NCBI GenBank assembly: GCA_003605085.1
Contig: QZKD01000018.1
Location: 1-64,000 of the forward strand
Reading direction: 5' to 3'
Source: Acholeplasma sp.
GTDB taxonomy: Bacteria; Bacillota_I; Bacilli_A; Acholeplasmatales; Acholeplasmataceae
Length of the DNA stretch: 64,000 bases
Made by a program: the position numbers and the translations under genes. Below are positions 1 through 10,298 of this stretch, one piece after another (the stretch's first letter is position 1; each line of letters begins with the position of its first letter). Under the pieces are notes generated by a model. The model was not told the origin of the DNA. It ran no database searches and worked only from the letters and a program-made list of their open reading frames with translations.

Positions 1-62
1 TAACATAATAATATCATGCATGCTTAGGTCAAGAAATTTTCTCCAATCATTTATATCTTTCC

Positions 63-107
63 AAAAGAAAAATCACTTTGCGATAATGCCAAAGTGATTT
101 TTCTTTT
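63..107 (-). terminator. Rho-independent terminator of the lipoprotein gene at 125-760
   Basis: A perfect 18-base inverted repeat (63-80 against 90-107, 9-base loop) ends in a T-run when read on the minus strand, just downstream of the stop of the lipoprotein gene. The arms are A/T-rich at both outer ends, so it could also work on the plus strand. Confidence 0.85.
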
Positions 108-124
108 CACTTATTTTTATATAT

Positions 125-760
125 TTACACGATGGGTAAGTAAGTTTGTACTATCGCATCCACTGCAATAACACTTTCGTTGACGAGATCAATAAATGCA
201 CTGCGTTCTTGTAGAATGACTTTAATCGCTTCAAGATTCGTAATGATTAAGTCTAAGTTATCCAGGTTCCACTTACCTCTTAATTCAACGAAGAGGGCTC
301 TGACTTCACCTTTATCCGCTAAGATTGTGGTGCGTTCATCGACTAAGGTTTGACGATAGCTTTGAATCAATGCTTTATCATCTTCAGTGAGCGTTAATTC
401 TTGTTCTCTAAAGATCGTTACATTGGCTTTAAGAGTTTGCCACGAGGTTCTTGCTTCTTCACCTGCTAAGACATTTTCAGCATGTAATACTCTAATTTCT
501 TGAAACAATGTCTTAATATATTGAACCTTTTCTAAATCTGTCATTTCGCCATCTGCGAGAGTTGTGGATAATAAGATGGTCGTTTTTTCTATACTGAGTG
601 CTGCAACATCATCATCACCTTCAATATCCTCAAATTCATCAATGACCGTCACATTCGATCCAGCTGCTCTTTCAAATGAAGCAAGAGGATCTAATGCACT
701 GCATCCCACTAAAAGACTTCCTAACAATACAACGAATAAACCTAACATGATTTTTTTCAT
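125..760 (-). CDS. Putative lipoprotein of unknown function
   Basis: This is a 211-residue protein with a lysine-started hydrophobic signal and a lipobox ending at Cys20 (LLVGC), so it is predicted to be lipid-anchored on the outside of the membrane. The mature part is acidic and largely helical, with no catalytic motif I recognise. A good ribosome site (AGGAGG in a purine-rich stretch) precedes the ATG. It stands alone: a strong terminator follows it and another terminator lies upstream. I do not recognise the family. Confidence 0.75.
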   Translation of the reverse strand: MKKIMLGLFVVLLGSLLVGCSALDPLASFERAAGSNVTVIDEFEDIEGDDDVAALSIEKTTILLSTTLADGEMTDLEKVQYIKTLFQEIRVLHAENVLAGEEARTSWQTLKANVTIFREQELTLTEDDKALIQSYRQTLVDERTTILADKGEVRALFVELRGKWNLDNLDLIITNLEAIKVILQERSAFIDLVNESVIAVDAIVQTYLPIV

Positions 761-864
761 TTTTTTACTTCCTCCTTTTTATGACTCTAGTGTAACAAAG
801 CAAGTAAAAACTCACAATAAAATCATGCTTAAGTTGCGAAAAGTACTCCTTAAGTTACAAAAAA

Positions 865-880
865 AGGCGATCGCTCGCCT
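865..880 (-). terminator. Terminator after the 888-1439 gene
   Basis: On the minus strand a 6-bp stem (AGGCGA/TCGCCT) with a GCGA tetraloop is followed by seven T. It lies just past the stop at 888 and ends the fba-linked unit. Confidence 0.85.
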
Positions 881-887
881 CATTTTC

Positions 888-1439
888 TTATAATATGCCT
901 AGTTCATCTGCGATTTCAAGGAAGATATCATCAATCGGATAATACTCCACATTGAGTTTCGCGAAAATCTCATAAGACATTTGGTCAAGATGCTCATACA
1001 TCTCTTTGGGAACGATCTCTTTTTTCTCGAGTCGATCTAACACGTCTTTTTCAAATTCCATCAAACGATCCATATCTTTTTGTTCAAAGTTTTCCACACC
1101 GAGAAGCTCATTTTGAAAATCGATCGCAGAGAGGAGTAGATTGACGTCTTTGGCTCTCTGTTCCAAATCTTTGACGTTATTTTGATAAGTCTTCTTCAAG
1201 AGTTTGGTGATCTCTTCGACTTGATCAAAAAGATAGTAGAATCCTGTTTCGAAAATATGGTCTTCTTCATCTGAATAGGTTTCATCGTCAATCAGTTTTT
1301 CGTAGAGATGATCGATGACATCGATGACGTGTTTAAAACGGAGGATCAAATCGGAATTGTTGTCCACTAAGTATTTCATCAATTCGTAATTTTCCAATTT
1401 CCAATTTGCGTACTCGTGATAAACTTTTTCATCACGCAT
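888..1439 (-). CDS. Conserved-looking acidic helical protein, unknown function
   Basis: The product is about 183 residues, rich in Glu, Asp, Lys and Tyr, predicted almost all-helical and soluble, with no signal peptide and no motif I recognise. I choose the ATG at 1439, because AGGTGA sits a normal distance upstream; an in-frame GTG at 1448 would lie on that ribosome site. The gene begins about 14 bases after the fba stop and shares its terminator, so it is probably co-transcribed with fba. Any link to glycolysis is inference from position only. Confidence 0.7.
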   Translation of the reverse strand: MRDEKVYHEYANWKLENYELMKYLVDNNSDLILRFKHVIDVIDHLYEKLIDDETYSDEEDHIFETGFYYLFDQVEEITKLLKKTYQNNVKDLEQRAKDVNLLLSAIDFQNELLGVENFEQKDMDRLMEFEKDVLDRLEKKEIVPKEMYEHLDQMSYEIFAKLNVEYYPIDDIFLEIADELGIL

Positions 1440-1453
1440 GATATTCACCTACT

Positions 1454-2320
1454 TTATGCTTTATTGACAGATCCAAACATTTCTAATTTATCTTTGATGA
1501 CTTGTTTCATGGCTTTGTAGCCAGGTTCTAAAAGCTTTCTTGGGTCAAAGCCTTTACCTTCTAAATCTTTACCTTCTTCGATGTACTTACGGGTTGCTGC
1601 TGCAAAGGCTAATTGAAGTTCTGTATTGACGTTGATCTTAGAGACACCCATAGAAATTGCTTTTTTCACTTGGTCAGCAGGAATACCTGTTCCACCATGG
1701 AGGACAAGGGGAACACCTTTGGTGACTTTTGCGACATTTTCTAAGACATCAAAACGTAATCCAGGCCAGTTTGCTGGATATTTACCATGAATGTTACCAA
1801 TACCGGCAGCAAACATATCGACACCTGTTGCTGAAATGACTTCACATTCTTTAGGATCTGCGACTTCACCCATACCGATAACGCCGTCTTCTTCGCCGCC
1901 AATCGCACCAACTTCAGCTTCTACAGAAACCCCTTTTGCATGGCATGCTGCAACGATTTCGATGGTTTTCGCTAAATTTTCTTCAAATGGATAGTGAGAT
2001 CCATCAAACATAATCGATGTAAATCCAGCTTCTAGAGCTTTGTAGGCGCCTTCATAGGTCCCATGGTCTAGATGGACAGCGACTGGTACACTGACTTTAT
2101 AAAATTCATCTAAGGCATGGACCATGGCCATGACGTTCTTGTAGCCACCCATATATTTGGCAGCACCTTCAGAGACACCTAAGATGACGGGAGATTTAAG
2201 TTCTTCCACTGTGGTTAATACGGCTTTAATCCATTCTAAGTTATTGACGTTGATTTGAGCCACGCCATAACCTTCTTTTCTAGCTTTTAATAACATTTCT
2301 CTTGCTGATACGACAGACAT
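1454..2320 (-). CDS. fba: Fructose-bisphosphate aldolase, class II
   Basis: This cytoplasmic glycolytic enzyme splits fructose-1,6-bisphosphate into glyceraldehyde-3-phosphate and dihydroxyacetone phosphate with a bound Zn ion. The 288-residue length is normal for the short Gram-positive class II form. Visible signatures are the HLDHG zinc/catalytic segment near residue 83, the acidic EAEVG segment, HGKYP near 178 and LHGGTGIP near 208, followed by the phosphate-binding KINVNTE. A strong AGGAGG precedes ATG. Its promoter holds a perfect palindrome between -35 and -10. The small acidic gene at 888 follows in the same unit. Confidence 0.96.
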   Translation of the reverse strand: MSVVSAREMLLKARKEGYGVAQINVNNLEWIKAVLTTVEELKSPVILGVSEGAAKYMGGYKNVMAMVHALDEFYKVSVPVAVHLDHGTYEGAYKALEAGFTSIMFDGSHYPFEENLAKTIEIVAACHAKGVSVEAEVGAIGGEEDGVIGMGEVADPKECEVISATGVDMFAAGIGNIHGKYPANWPGLRFDVLENVAKVTKGVPLVLHGGTGIPADQVKKAISMGVSKINVNTELQLAFAAATRKYIEEGKDLEGKGFDPRKLLEPGYKAMKQVIKDKLEMFGSVNKA

Positions 2321-2353
2321 ATTTAATTTCCTCCTTGAGATTGGTCATGTATT

Positions 2354-2382
2354 ATTATATACCAAAGTATTTGGTTTAGCAA
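2354..2382 (-). promoter_or_regulatory. fba promoter with palindromic operator-like site in the spacer
   Basis: On the minus strand a -35 of TTGCTA (2377-2382) and a -10 of TATAAT (2354-2359) are 17 bases apart. The spacer holds the perfect palindrome ACCAAATACTTTGGT (2361-2375). A repressor bound there would block RNA polymerase directly. The regulator is not known from this window. Confidence 0.65.
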
Positions 2383-2414
2383 TGAAAGGGATATAGGTAA
2401 ACGCTCACAAAGAC

Positions 2415-4116
<1,702 letters not shown>

Positions 4117-4172
4117 GATGATTTCATGAGAAACTCACGAAATATCTTTGATCATACACATCACAAATAAAA

Positions 4173-4191
4173 CCTTCTCCACCGGAGAAGG
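4173..4191 (-). terminator. Terminator after the YgjV-GNAT gene
   Basis: An 8-bp perfect stem (CCTTCTCC/GGAGAAGG, 3-base loop) is followed on the minus strand by TTTTATTT, 20 bases past the stop at 4211. It insulates pyrG from the gene upstream. Confidence 0.85.
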
Positions 4192-4210
4192 CTCAACATG
4201 AATATCTTTT

Positions 4211-4825
4211 TTACTGAATCACTTTCTGGTAAGCTTGTGGAGAAGCTTTTTCGAATCCCATCTTCTTTAAGTAAGCTTGATGGGCTTCATTGCCTGGTCT
4301 TGAAGTAATCTTTTTAATGCCTTGTTCCTTGAAGAAAGGCATTTGATCGACATACAAGAATTTCCCAATCTTGAAATCACGATATTGAGGAGTTACATAA
4401 TCAATGACGACTTCAAATGTATCATTTCCTCGTTTACCCACAACAACTCCTGCAGGTACTGTATTTCTTAATATAAACCATGTTTCATATCCTGGATCAA
4501 ACACATTTTCATCATAAGCCATAAAATGTTTGATATCTTTTTCATAGCTTGCTAAAAAGTGCTTGAAATAGGATTGATCCGTGGATACCAATAAAGAGAA
4601 ATAATCCTTTTTGACATACATCTGATACAAATAGTAGGTATTAATTAACACAATTCCTAAATTCATTACAGCGACAGGAAGTGCACCAATCAAAAAGCCA
4701 TAGATCGCAAACACTAAAGATCCTGCTAAATTAATCCATCTTAAACGCTTCACCGAGCTCATGAGTAATGAGACCAAAACAATGAGTGAAGCAATATATC
4801 CTAACCATTCTGTCCAGTTTGGCAT
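4211..4825 (-). CDS. YgjV-like membrane protein fused to a GNAT-like domain
   Basis: The 204-residue protein has about three membrane helices in residues 5-75 (LGYIASLIVLVSLLMSS, LAGSLVFAIYGFLIG, VAVMNLGIVLINTYYLYQMY), a layout like the YgjV/small inner-membrane family. After residue 90 comes a soluble cytoplasmic domain resembling a GNAT acetyltransferase: a central strand (FEVVIDYVTPQYRD), a short acyl-CoA-loop-like stretch and the closing YLKKMGFE typical of the GNAT C-terminus. The Q/R-x-x-G-x-G/A loop is not clear, so activity is uncertain. It has its own terminator. Confidence 0.65.
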   Translation of the reverse strand: MPNWTEWLGYIASLIVLVSLLMSSVKRLRWINLAGSLVFAIYGFLIGALPVAVMNLGIVLINTYYLYQMYVKKDYFSLLVSTDQSYFKHFLASYEKDIKHFMAYDENVFDPGYETWFILRNTVPAGVVVGKRGNDTFEVVIDYVTPQYRDFKIGKFLYVDQMPFFKEQGIKKITSRPGNEAHQAYLKKMGFEKASPQAYQKVIQ

Positions 4826-4857
4826 ATGATCATCCTTTCTTTAAAACGGTTAAAAAA

Positions 4858-4877
4858 GGGTATACCATTGTATACCC
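4858..4877 (-). terminator. rpoE terminator
   Basis: The perfect stem GGGTATAC/GTATACCC with a 4-base loop is followed on the minus strand by six T. It lies just past the rpoE stop at 4889. Confidence 0.9.
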
Positions 4878-4888
4878 CTTGGATACCG

Positions 4889-5446
4889 CTATTCGTCGTA
4901 CATATCCTCGTAATCGTCCATGATTTCGTTGTAATCATCTTCATCGTATTCTTCATCATCAAATTCGATTTCAGGTTCATCAACATCTTCATCATCGGTC
5001 GACTTCACGGGAAGTTCTACATCGATATATTCTTTTTCTTCTTCGATTTCTTCGTCGACAACAGTGACTTTGTCTTCTTCTTCGTCTTCATCTTCTTCAA
5101 CCACATCTTCTTCCTCTTCTTCTTCGAGGACGAATTCTGTGAAGTCTAGATCTTCTTCGGTATCTTCTTCGATTTCTTCAGCATGAACAAAGGCATATCC
5201 ATCCTTATCCCATAACTCAAGATTTCTTTCTTTGAGGTCCCATTGATCATCACCGCAATACACGAACTTCGCGCTTTGCGTAATATCCATATAAAGTTGG
5301 GTTAACTTATCGATATTATCTAAGGGTATCTCTTTGATTTCAGCCACGCTGCGCATGATGTCTTGAATGGAGAGGGGCTTTCCTGACTCCTTAAGTAAAG
5401 CTTCTGCAACATCAAGCATAGCGAGTGTTTTTAATTTATCGCTCAT
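4889..5446 (-). CDS. rpoE: DNA-directed RNA polymerase delta subunit
   Basis: RpoE (delta) binds core RNA polymerase and aids recycling and transcript release in Bacillota and acholeplasmas. Residues 1-85 form the HARE-HTH winged-helix domain (MLDVAEALLKES, SIQDIM, LDNIDKLTQLYMDI, WDLKER). From about residue 90 the protein is an almost continuous Asp/Glu-rich disordered tail, the standard delta layout. The 185-residue length is normal. A plausible promoter upstream is TTGCAA with TACAAT 17 bases on, near 5475-5505. The gene sits between its own promoter and terminator. Confidence 0.93.
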   Translation of the reverse strand: MSDKLKTLAMLDVAEALLKESGKPLSIQDIMRSVAEIKEIPLDNIDKLTQLYMDITQSAKFVYCGDDQWDLKERNLELWDKDGYAFVHAEEIEEDTEEDLDFTEFVLEEEEEEDVVEEDEDEEEDKVTVVDEEIEEEKEYIDVELPVKSTDDEDVDEPEIEFDDEEYDEDDYNEIMDDYEDMYDE

Positions 5447-5501
5447 TTCTGCCTCCTAAAACCGTATCTATTGTATACTAATCGTTATCGTTTTGCAAGT
5501 G

Positions 5502-5774
5502 TTACTGGTTCAATCGTGTGAGGAAGAAAACAATGGCAAGAATGACAGCTAAAACAATAAAGAGTTTTAACATCTTTTTCACAAAGCCAATGGTCCCAAA
5601 AACTAAGATGAAACCGACAAAAACGATCCCAACGAGTTTAATCAGCTCAGGAAGAGGTGAGACATACTCATTGTAAAGCGAAAGCAAGCGATTATCAATA
5701 TCTAATAAATCTGATAAATAACCGTTGAAACGTCCATAAAGTGATTCAAATAAGTTTTTAATGGTTTCCCACAT
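5502..5774 (-). CDS. Small membrane protein, unknown
   Basis: This 90-residue protein has an amphipathic N-terminal half (residues 1-42) and two membrane helices, roughly 44-66 and 70-86, separated by a short KKML loop. It follows recR after 12 bases, so it is probably the last gene of the dnaX-ybaB-recR unit. A good ribosome site (AGGAGG) is visible. I do not recognise the family. Confidence 0.65.
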   Translation of the reverse strand: MWETIKNLFESLYGRFNGYLSDLLDIDNRLLSLYNEYVSPLPELIKLVGIVFVGFILVFGTIGFVKKMLKLFIVLAVILAIVFFLTRLNQ

Positions 5775-5786
5775 ACGTGTGACCTC

Positions 5787-6377
5787 CTAGTATTTTTGTC
5801 TATTTTCAACGGCTTTACTCAAGGTAAGCTCATCGGCATATTTCAAGTCTGCACCGACGGGGAGTCCATAAGCTAAGCGCGTGATCATAAGATTGGGTTG
5901 GTCAAAAAGTGATTTTAAATATTTCGCGGTCATTTCGCCTTCTACAGTCCCGTTTGTCGCAATGATCATTTCCTTGATCTTTGACAAACGTGAAGAGAGC
6001 AAATCCACAGATAAATCCTTATCTGTAATACCGCGTGAAAAATCAATCAGTCCGCCTAGCACATGATATTTTCCGTGATAGGTTTTCATCTTTTCCATCG
6101 CAAACACATCTTTGGCATCACTGACGACCATGAGTGTGTCTTCATCTCTTGTATGATCTTGACAGATCGCACACGTTTCTTGATCTGTGAGCATGTGGCA
6201 GATGGGACAAGGATGAATCTCTAATTTTAATATTTTTAAATGCTCGGAAAATTGGATGAGATCCTCATTTTCCCATTGGGTGACAAGATGAAGCGCTAAC
6301 CGCTCCGCTGTTTTTTCGCCAATACTGGGGAGTTTCATCAAATCTTCAATAATTTTTCTTAAGATGGTGGGATACAT
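5787..6377 (-). CDS. recR: Recombination protein RecR
   Basis: RecR works with RecO and RecF in loading RecA at gapped DNA. The 196-residue product shows the helix-hairpin-helix region (LMKLPSIGEKTAERLALHL), the C4 zinc motif CPICHMLTDQETCAIC at about 57-72, and a TOPRIM domain (MVVSDAKDVFAMEK, ATNGTVEGEMTAKYL). Length is typical (about 198). Its ATG overlaps the ybaB stop as TAATG, which implies translational coupling. dnaX-ybaB-recR is a conserved Bacillota cluster. Confidence 0.96.
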   Translation of the reverse strand: MYPTILRKIIEDLMKLPSIGEKTAERLALHLVTQWENEDLIQFSEHLKILKLEIHPCPICHMLTDQETCAICQDHTRDEDTLMVVSDAKDVFAMEKMKTYHGKYHVLGGLIDFSRGITDKDLSVDLLSSRLSKIKEMIIATNGTVEGEMTAKYLKSLFDQPNLMITRLAYGLPVGADLKYADELTLSKAVENRQKY

Positions 6378-6667
6378 TAAAATCCAAACCCACCCATTCC
6401 ACCGGTAAATTGTCCCATGGTTTCTTCTGTTTCTTTTTCGATTTGTTTTAAAGCATCATTAACGGCAAGTAAAATGGAATCTTGAAGAAGTTCGACTTCT
6501 TCTAAGAGTTCAGCATTGATCTGAACATCGATGACTTGACGTGTACCTTGCATAATGACGGTAACACCAGAAGATTTTCCAAAGAATTCTTTTCTTTCAA
6601 GGGCTTCTTGAGCTTCCATCATCTGTTTTTGAATTTTCTTGAGTTTATTGAGCATATTAGGGTTCAT
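6377..6667 (-). CDS. ybaB: YbaB/EbfC family nucleoid-associated protein
   Basis: The 96-residue protein has the family layout: an N-terminal helix (LNKLKKIQKQMMEAQEAL), a central beta region (SSGVTVIMQGTRQVIDVQI), a second helix and a Gly-rich tail (MGQFTGGMGGFGF). YbaB proteins bind DNA as dimers and shape the nucleoid. The gene lies 4 bases after dnaX and overlaps recR by one base, as in most Bacillota. Confidence 0.95.
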   Translation of the reverse strand: MNPNMLNKLKKIQKQMMEAQEALERKEFFGKSSGVTVIMQGTRQVIDVQINAELLEEVELLQDSILLAVNDALKQIEKETEETMGQFTGGMGGFGF

Positions 6668-6671
6668 AGGT

Positions 6672-8327
6672 TTACTCCTTCATCATGATCTTATCACCAA
6701 AATATTCTTTAGCAACACTGATAATTTCAGGTTCCTTGGGTGTTTCAGTGACATCTTCTTCATATAATTTTAAATCATAGGGTGGAAGTTTAGGTTTTTT
6801 CTGTCCCTTCTTCCAAAGGTCTAGATAGACTTCCTTGATGACGAGCCAATCGGTTTTTAGAATCGCGATCACATCATCGATCAAGTGTTGTTTACCATTA
6901 AAGATTTCAAGGGCTAATGCTTTCGTCTCAGGATTTAAGATACGCTTGCATAAATTGATGTCATCATAGACAAGAAGCATCGTATCGGAGACCACTTCAA
7001 GTTCACCTTGAGATAAAAGATACGCCACCATCTTTAAATGAGGTTTAGGATAGTCTTTTAAGTGACTCCATCCCGATTGAAGCAAAGTCTTTTTATCTTT
7101 ATCTGCACTGTTTAAAACTTTCTCGACTTGTTTCATTGTCACCAAAGGCTTTTTATTATGTGGTGTCGCGATGACTTGTGCTTTGGGTTGATTTTTGATC
7201 GCTTCTTTAAGTTCAGATAAGTCATTTTTTAAATCTCGGATGACTGCATCGTAATCCAGTGTCTTTAGCTGTTGGTGTTCCATCATCTTAATGAGTGCAA
7301 GTTCCACATAAGCGCGCTTTTGATGCGTGGTTTTCATGTCTTGTTGGAGCTGATTTAAGATTTCTAGATAGAAATAGACTTTATCAGTGGAGAAAACAGA
7401 TAAGATTTCACTGTATTTTTGATGATCCACTTTAGTCGTTGTTTCAATCAAGATATCACGAAGTGCTAGGATTAAATCATTGACGATTCGGGTGATTTCT
7501 TTTCCTTGAGCGAGTAGATCTTTTAATTCGTTCATGGCGGTGGCAATTTCTTTATTCGAAATCGCGGTCAAAAGGGAGATCATCGCTTGCTTAGAGACAG
7601 AACCTGAAACCTGATGCACATCATCTTCAATGATAGTATCTCCAGAAAATGAAATGGCTTGGTCTAAAAGGGAAATCGCATCGCGCAATCCACCTTCAGC
7701 GTTTTCCGCGATGGCGTAAATCGCTTCAGCGGAAATTTTAATTTTTTCTGTTTCTGCGATTTTCTTTAATTTATCGATGATGTCTGAAGTTTCGATGTTT
7801 TTAAAATCAAAACGTTGACAACGCGATAAAATCGTTGCTGGAATTTTATGAACTTCTGTGGTTGCCAGAATAAAGATGACGTGTTTAGGAGGTTCTTCTA
7901 AAGTTTTTAACAGCGCATTGAACGCACCTGGTGTTAGCATATGGACTTCATCGATGATATAGACTTTATAACGTCCCACCGAGGGCATATACTTCACTTT
8001 ATCTCTTAAATCACGAATCTCATCAACACCGTTATTAGAGGCAGCGTCAATTTCGATGACATCAGGAATACTTCCATTATCGATTCCTTTACAAACATCG
8101 CATTCATTGCATGGTTCATTATTGGGTTGATGGATACAGTTGACCGCTTTCGCGAAAATCTTCGCGATTGACGTCTTCCCTGTTCCTCTAGGACCTGAAA
8201 AAAGATATGCATGGGCAATCTTGTCGTGTAAAAGGGCATTTTGTAAGGTCTTTATAATGACTTTTTGGCCAGAGACTTCACTGAATGCTTTCGGTCTATA
8301 GGCACGATATAAGGCGACATAAGACAT
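6672..8327 (-). CDS. dnaX: DNA polymerase III subunits gamma/tau
   Basis: DnaX is the clamp-loader ATPase that assembles the DnaN clamp on primed DNA. The 551-residue protein shows Walker A GPRGTGKTS near residue 45, the four-Cys zinc module (C64 to C82), Walker B IIDEVHML near 125, the sensor-1 ATTE and the SRC arginine finger (LSRCQRF). Residues past about 360 form a divergent tau-like tail. No internal slippage heptamer was obvious by eye, so a separate gamma is unproven. A TATAAT promoter lies just upstream in 8340-8375. It leads the dnaX-ybaB-recR unit. Confidence 0.95.
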   Translation of the reverse strand: MSYVALYRAYRPKAFSEVSGQKVIIKTLQNALLHDKIAHAYLFSGPRGTGKTSIAKIFAKAVNCIHQPNNEPCNECDVCKGIDNGSIPDVIEIDAASNNGVDEIRDLRDKVKYMPSVGRYKVYIIDEVHMLTPGAFNALLKTLEEPPKHVIFILATTEVHKIPATILSRCQRFDFKNIETSDIIDKLKKIAETEKIKISAEAIYAIAENAEGGLRDAISLLDQAISFSGDTIIEDDVHQVSGSVSKQAMISLLTAISNKEIATAMNELKDLLAQGKEITRIVNDLILALRDILIETTTKVDHQKYSEILSVFSTDKVYFYLEILNQLQQDMKTTHQKRAYVELALIKMMEHQQLKTLDYDAVIRDLKNDLSELKEAIKNQPKAQVIATPHNKKPLVTMKQVEKVLNSADKDKKTLLQSGWSHLKDYPKPHLKMVAYLLSQGELEVVSDTMLLVYDDINLCKRILNPETKALALEIFNGKQHLIDDVIAILKTDWLVIKEVYLDLWKKGQKKPKLPPYDLKLYEEDVTETPKEPEIISVAKEYFGDKIMMKE

Positions 8328-8395
8328 GAAGATTTCCCATCCTTTCTTTCTTCAATTATTATAACATAATCATTTAAATGATGATGAGACTTTTT

Positions 8396-9742
8396 TTACT
8401 TACCCAAACAGAATTTTGAGAAGAGTTCATCCAAAAGCGAATCACTATAGTTTTCCCCTAAAATGTCCCCTAGAGCACGCCAGGCTTGTGTAAGATCAAT
8501 CGCGTAGACATCGACGGGCATATCTAAAGCGATGCTCTTAATGACATTTTCAAGTGATGTTTTAGCTTCTTTGACTTTGGTGATATGTCTGATGTTCGAT
8601 AAGTAGTTAAAATCTCTAGATTCAATGTCTTCTAAGGATAAGAGTTTTAAGATCGCTTTTTCTAAATCTTTAAGACCATATTTCGTGATCGTTGAAATCA
8701 AAATCACTTCTTCCATGGCTAATGCTTGAGGGAGGTCTGCTTTATTGGCGATAATGATCCGTTTCTTATCTTTGGTTAATTCGAGTAGTTCTTTATCTTC
8801 TTTAGTGAGTGCTTTACTTTGGTCAAGCACTAGCAAGACAAGTTCTGCCTCGCTCAAAGCCTTCTTTGAACGATCGACACCGATTTTTTCAACAATGTCT
8901 TCAGTATCTCTAATCCCTGCTGTATCGATGAGTTTTAGGGTAATCCCTGAGACATTGATATACGCTTCGATCGTATCTCTGGTTGTCCCTTCAATCTCAG
9001 TCACAATCGCTTTTTCTTCGTTGAGAAGAGCGTTCAGTAAACTGGATTTACCCACATTAGGTTTACCAATAATGACTGTTTTTACCCCATCACGAATGAT
9101 TTGATTCTTATGGGATTCTTTCAATAGGTGGTTCATATCTTGAATGAGTTCAAGCGTTTGTGGACCAATGATTTCTTTGCTCATCATGATGGCATCATCG
9201 TATTCGGGATAATCGATATTGACTTCGATTTGAGCAATAATGGTGAGTAATTTTTGACGTAGGTCTCTAATTAACTTAGAGGTTTCCTTTTGAATGCCAA
9301 GGCTTGCGATTTTCATCGCTTCTTTACTCTTAGCATGGATGAGATCCATGATCGATTCAGCTTCGACTAAATCGATGCGTCCATTCAGATAAGCACGTTC
9401 ACTAAATTCTCCAGGTTCAGCTAGTCTGATGTCTAATGTTAAGATTCTTTCAAGTACTTTTTGCGTGATTAAAAGACCTCCATGCGTGGAGACTTCTACC
9501 GTATCTTCAGCGGTAAAACTTTTGGGTTTACGCATCACCGCAACCATGACTTCATCTAAATAAGATTCATCTTCATCCAGTATAAAACCATGATGCAATG
9601 TATGGGACTTCACCCTATTTAAGTCTTTTCCTTTAAAGATTTTATTGAATTCTGAAACCGCACGTTCCCCGCTAATTCTGATCACAGAAATACCGGCAGT
9701 GCCAATCGCTGTTGAGATTGCAGCAATCGTATCAAAGGTCAT
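8396..9742 (-). CDS. mnmE: tRNA-modifying GTPase MnmE
   Basis: MnmE, with MnmG, modifies U34 of certain tRNAs at position 5. The 448-residue product has the N-terminal folate-binding domain (ending near 118), a helical domain split around an inserted G domain with GKPNVGKSSLLNALL near 222-236, GTTRD switch I, DTAGIR switch II and NKAD, and the C-terminal FCLGK whose Cys matches the family's C-(I/L/V)-G-K end. mnmG is not in this window. The MgtC-like gene ends 2 bases upstream, so the two may be co-transcribed. Confidence 0.96.
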   Translation of the reverse strand: MTFDTIAAISTAIGTAGISVIRISGERAVSEFNKIFKGKDLNRVKSHTLHHGFILDEDESYLDEVMVAVMRKPKSFTAEDTVEVSTHGGLLITQKVLERILTLDIRLAEPGEFSERAYLNGRIDLVEAESIMDLIHAKSKEAMKIASLGIQKETSKLIRDLRQKLLTIIAQIEVNIDYPEYDDAIMMSKEIIGPQTLELIQDMNHLLKESHKNQIIRDGVKTVIIGKPNVGKSSLLNALLNEEKAIVTEIEGTTRDTIEAYINVSGITLKLIDTAGIRDTEDIVEKIGVDRSKKALSEAELVLLVLDQSKALTKEDKELLELTKDKKRIIIANKADLPQALAMEEVILISTITKYGLKDLEKAILKLLSLEDIESRDFNYLSNIRHITKVKEAKTSLENVIKSIALDMPVDVYAIDLTQAWRALGDILGENYSDSLLDELFSKFCLGK

Positions 9743-9744
9743 AG

Positions 9745-10269
9745 TTACTCCTGAACATTATTTTTGGGTCGTTCTCTTTTATCTTTAGGAATTAAAGGAT
9801 TGAACCCTCGTTTGAAATCACGTGTCAAAATAAAGACAATGACAAACACACCTAAAATAGATCCGATCACAACATATCCGCTGCCAAGGATAAGTCCTGT
9901 CATCGCGACAAACCATAAGGTAGCTGCCGTAGTAATTCCTCGAATGACTTGTGCTTGATCCTTTAAGATAACGCCTGCACCGATAAAACCAATCCCAGTC
10001 ACAACTTGTGCGATCACACGCTGTTGTTCGGGGTCAATCGATACCCCTGTGGATTGTAAAAACACTTGGTGCTCAAACATGAGACGTTGCATAATCGCGA
10101 TACCCGCACTTGCTACAGAGACTAAAATGTGCGAGGATAAGCCTGCAGCTTTCCCGACATTTTGCCTTTCAAGTCCGACAAATGCACCGACAACTAATGC
10201 GATGAGCAAAGGAACAATCACTTTTAGTAAAATCTCTAAACCTGATAAATCTGTGTCTAAAAAATACAT
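9745..10269 (-). CDS. MgtC/SapB family membrane protein
   Basis: The 174-residue protein has five hydrophobic segments and the MgtC/SapB signature: GAFVGLERQ near residue 26-34, then QRVIAQVVTGIGFIGAGVI near 84-102 and GITTAATLW near 110-118. The cytoplasmic MgtC C-terminal domain is missing, so this is the short SapB form, common in Bacillota. Its role is unknown; MgtC relatives affect magnesium adaptation and ATP synthase in other bacteria. It is 2 bases upstream of mnmE. Confidence 0.9.
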   Translation of the reverse strand: MYFLDTDLSGLEILLKVIVPLLIALVVGAFVGLERQNVGKAAGLSSHILVSVASAGIAIMQRLMFEHQVFLQSTGVSIDPEQQRVIAQVVTGIGFIGAGVILKDQAQVIRGITTAATLWFVAMTGLILGSGYVVIGSILGVFVIVFILTRDFKRGFNPLIPKDKRERPKNNVQE

Positions 10270-10298
10270 ATGTTCTCCCTCCTATCCTCTTGGTAGGA

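Noticed and set aside
4801-5149. Frames overlapping the rpoE acidic tail on both strands
   Set aside because: They arise from the GAA/GAT-rich repeat codons of the acidic tail and give Phe/Ile-rich or Met/Lys-rich nonsense.
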